A stretch of DNA of 6,048 nucleotides from Alphaproteobacteria bacterium (lineage in GTDB: Bacteria > Pseudomonadota > Alphaproteobacteria > Rhizobiales > Devosiaceae), in assembly GCA_024279575.1 (NCBI GenBank), contig JAJRRJ010000118.1, forward strand, positions 1-6,048. Direction: 5' to 3'. The notes under the pieces were generated by a model. That model had not been told where the DNA came from. It worked only from the letters and a program-made list of their open reading frames with translations, and made no database searches. Position numbers and translations under genes: made by a program. Below, in pieces: positions 5,125 to 6,048 of the stretch. Numbering within the stretch: position 1 is the stretch's first letter; each line of letters opens with the position of its first letter.

Positions 5125-6048
5125 ATGTATGGTTCGAACGAAACCAAACGCCAGCTGACCTTTACCCAACGCGTTGCATGGTTACGCCTCATTCGCTCAT
5201 CAAACGTGGGGCCAACAACATTCCGGCAATTGCTTAACAAATTTGGCTCAGCCGAAGCCGCTCTTGAGATTTTACCCGAATTGACCCGCCGGGGGGGAAG
5301 TAAAACCAGCCCCCGGATCTGCCCGATCGAGCAGGCGGAATATGAACTTGAACAACTTGAAAACCTGGGCGCACGCATGGTTGGTGTGGGCGAACCTGAG
5401 TATCCGCATTTGTTGCAATATATTCACTCTCCACCTCCCCTGATTTCCATCATGGGCAATATTGCTCACAATGATGACAAAACAATTGCCATTGTTGGCG
5501 CACGAAACGCCTCAGCAGCCGGTCAAAAGCTGACGGAAAAAATTGCAGTGGAGTTGGGAAAATCCGGCTATATTGTCGTTTCGGGCCTTGCCCGCGGGAT
5601 CGACAGCGCCGCCCATGCCTCAAGCTTGAAATCGGGCACTTTGGCTGTCTATGCCGGCGGGCTGGACAAAACCTATCCAAGTGAAAACATTGCCCTGGCC
5701 GAGCAGATTTTAGATCATGGCGGGGCGCTGATTTCTGAAATGCCAATCGGCAGCACTCCGCGCGCCAAGGACTTCCCGCGCCGCAACCGCCTTGTTTCGG
5801 GCATGTCCAAGGGAGTTCTTATTATCGAAGCGGCCCTCAGATCAGGCTCCTTAATAACAGCAAGGCTGGCCCTTGAACAAAGCCGCGATGTCTTTGCGGT
5901 GCCTGGATCCCCGCTTGATCCGCGTGCCAACGGCACCAACAAACTGATTAAAGATGGCGCAACGCTGGTGACGTGCGCCCAAGACATTCTCGATGAACTC
6001 GCGCTTGGCACCAATTCACCAAACCTGTTCATGCAGGACGCAGAGGAA
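5125..6048 (+). CDS. dprA: DNA-processing protein DprA (Smf), 3' end beyond window
   Basis: The frame is open for 308 codons from ATG 5125 to the right edge. DprA binds single-stranded DNA entering during natural transformation and loads RecA; it is cytoplasmic and also common in bacteria not known to be competent. Residues about 14-60 form a small helical (SAM/HhH-like) N-terminal domain, with VGPTTFRQLLNKFGSAEAAL at 28-47. The Rossmann-like DprA domain follows from about 85: P94 region, AIVGARNAS at 122-130, VVSGLARGIDSAAH at 151-164, AGGLDKTYPSEN at 177-188, FPRRNRLVSGMS at 217-228, EAALRSGSLITARLA at 235-249, and VFAVPGSPLDPRANGTNKLI at 256-275. The nucleotide/DNA-binding glycines and arginines are in place. 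An upstream stop at 5119-5121 makes ATG 5125 the earliest start; ATG 5129 is in a frame that soon stops. No strong ribosome site precedes it, so coupling to plsY 7 nt upstream is likely. The C-terminal winged-helix domain is not visible. Confidence 0.95.
   Translation, partial: MYGSNETKRQLTFTQRVAWLRLIRSSNVGPTTFRQLLNKFGSAEAALEILPELTRRGGSKTSPRICPIEQAEYELEQLENLGARMVGVGEPEYPHLLQYIHSPPPLISIMGNIAHNDDKTIAIVGARNASAAGQKLTEKIAVELGKSGYIVVSGLARGIDSAAHASSLKSGTLAVYAGGLDKTYPSENIALAEQILDHGGALISEMPIGSTPRAKDFPRRNRLVSGMSKGVLIIEAALRSGSLITARLALEQSRDVFAVPGSPLDPRANGTNKLIKDGATLVTCAQDILDELALGTNSPNLFMQDAEE
5289..5316 (+). repeat. GC-only inverted repeat with a G7 run inside dprA
   Basis: CCGGGGG at 5289-5295 is the exact inverse complement of CCCCCGG at 5310-5316, with a 14-nt spacer. 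G5296-G5297 could also pair with C5306-C5307 across a two-base bulge. The left arm holds a run of seven G (5291-5297). It falls at about codons 55-64 of dprA, in the linker between the N-terminal domain and the Rossmann-like domain. A stable mRNA hairpin is expected from the sequence; a regulatory role is only a guess. Confidence 0.5.

Overview
The window looks like a chromosomal housekeeping block from an alphaproteobacterium, most likely of the order Hyphomicrobiales (Rhizobiales) or a close relative. This rests on remembered family patterns, not a search. RuvX ends in a VSRAKRAE...SFILQGALD segment of the kind seen in rhizobial RuvX. PyrB and its dihydroorotase-like partner resemble rhizobial proteins. 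The order pyrB-pyrC-plsY-dprA, with gatC and ruvX nearby, is familiar from that group. Genus cannot be fixed from the sequence.

Layout. Bases 1-362 are read leftward: gatC, followed 5 nt downstream by the first 23 codons of a probable GNAT acetyltransferase that runs off the left edge. A 202-bp divergent spacer (363-564) carries a 12-bp perfect palindrome nested in a wider inverted repeat. Everything after it reads rightward. ruvX (565-1053) is followed by a 144-bp gap holding seven head-to-tail 11-bp units. Then comes an AEC-family membrane transporter (1198-2136), and after a short gap with a candidate promoter the tightly packed set pyrB (2218-3228), pyrC-like (3221-4528), plsY (4521-5117) and dprA (5125 to beyond the right edge).

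Function. gatC encodes a subunit of the tRNA-dependent amidotransferase. ruvX encodes the YqgF/RuvX nuclease-fold protein of rRNA maturation and possibly recombination. PyrB catalyses the committed step of pyrimidine synthesis. The downstream dihydroorotase homologue has lost the usual metal ligands, so it is probably a structural partner of PyrB. PlsY makes lysophosphatidic acid for membrane lipids, and DprA loads RecA onto incoming single-stranded DNA. pyrB/pyrC and pyrC/plsY are both joined by 8-nt overlaps with TTG starts, which points to one translationally coupled operon.

The most notable observations are the 11-bp-periodic array ahead of the transporter, the degenerate active site of the pyrC product, and the twin TTG-start overlaps. 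I found no mobile element, CRISPR array, RNA gene or convincing new defence or metabolic system.
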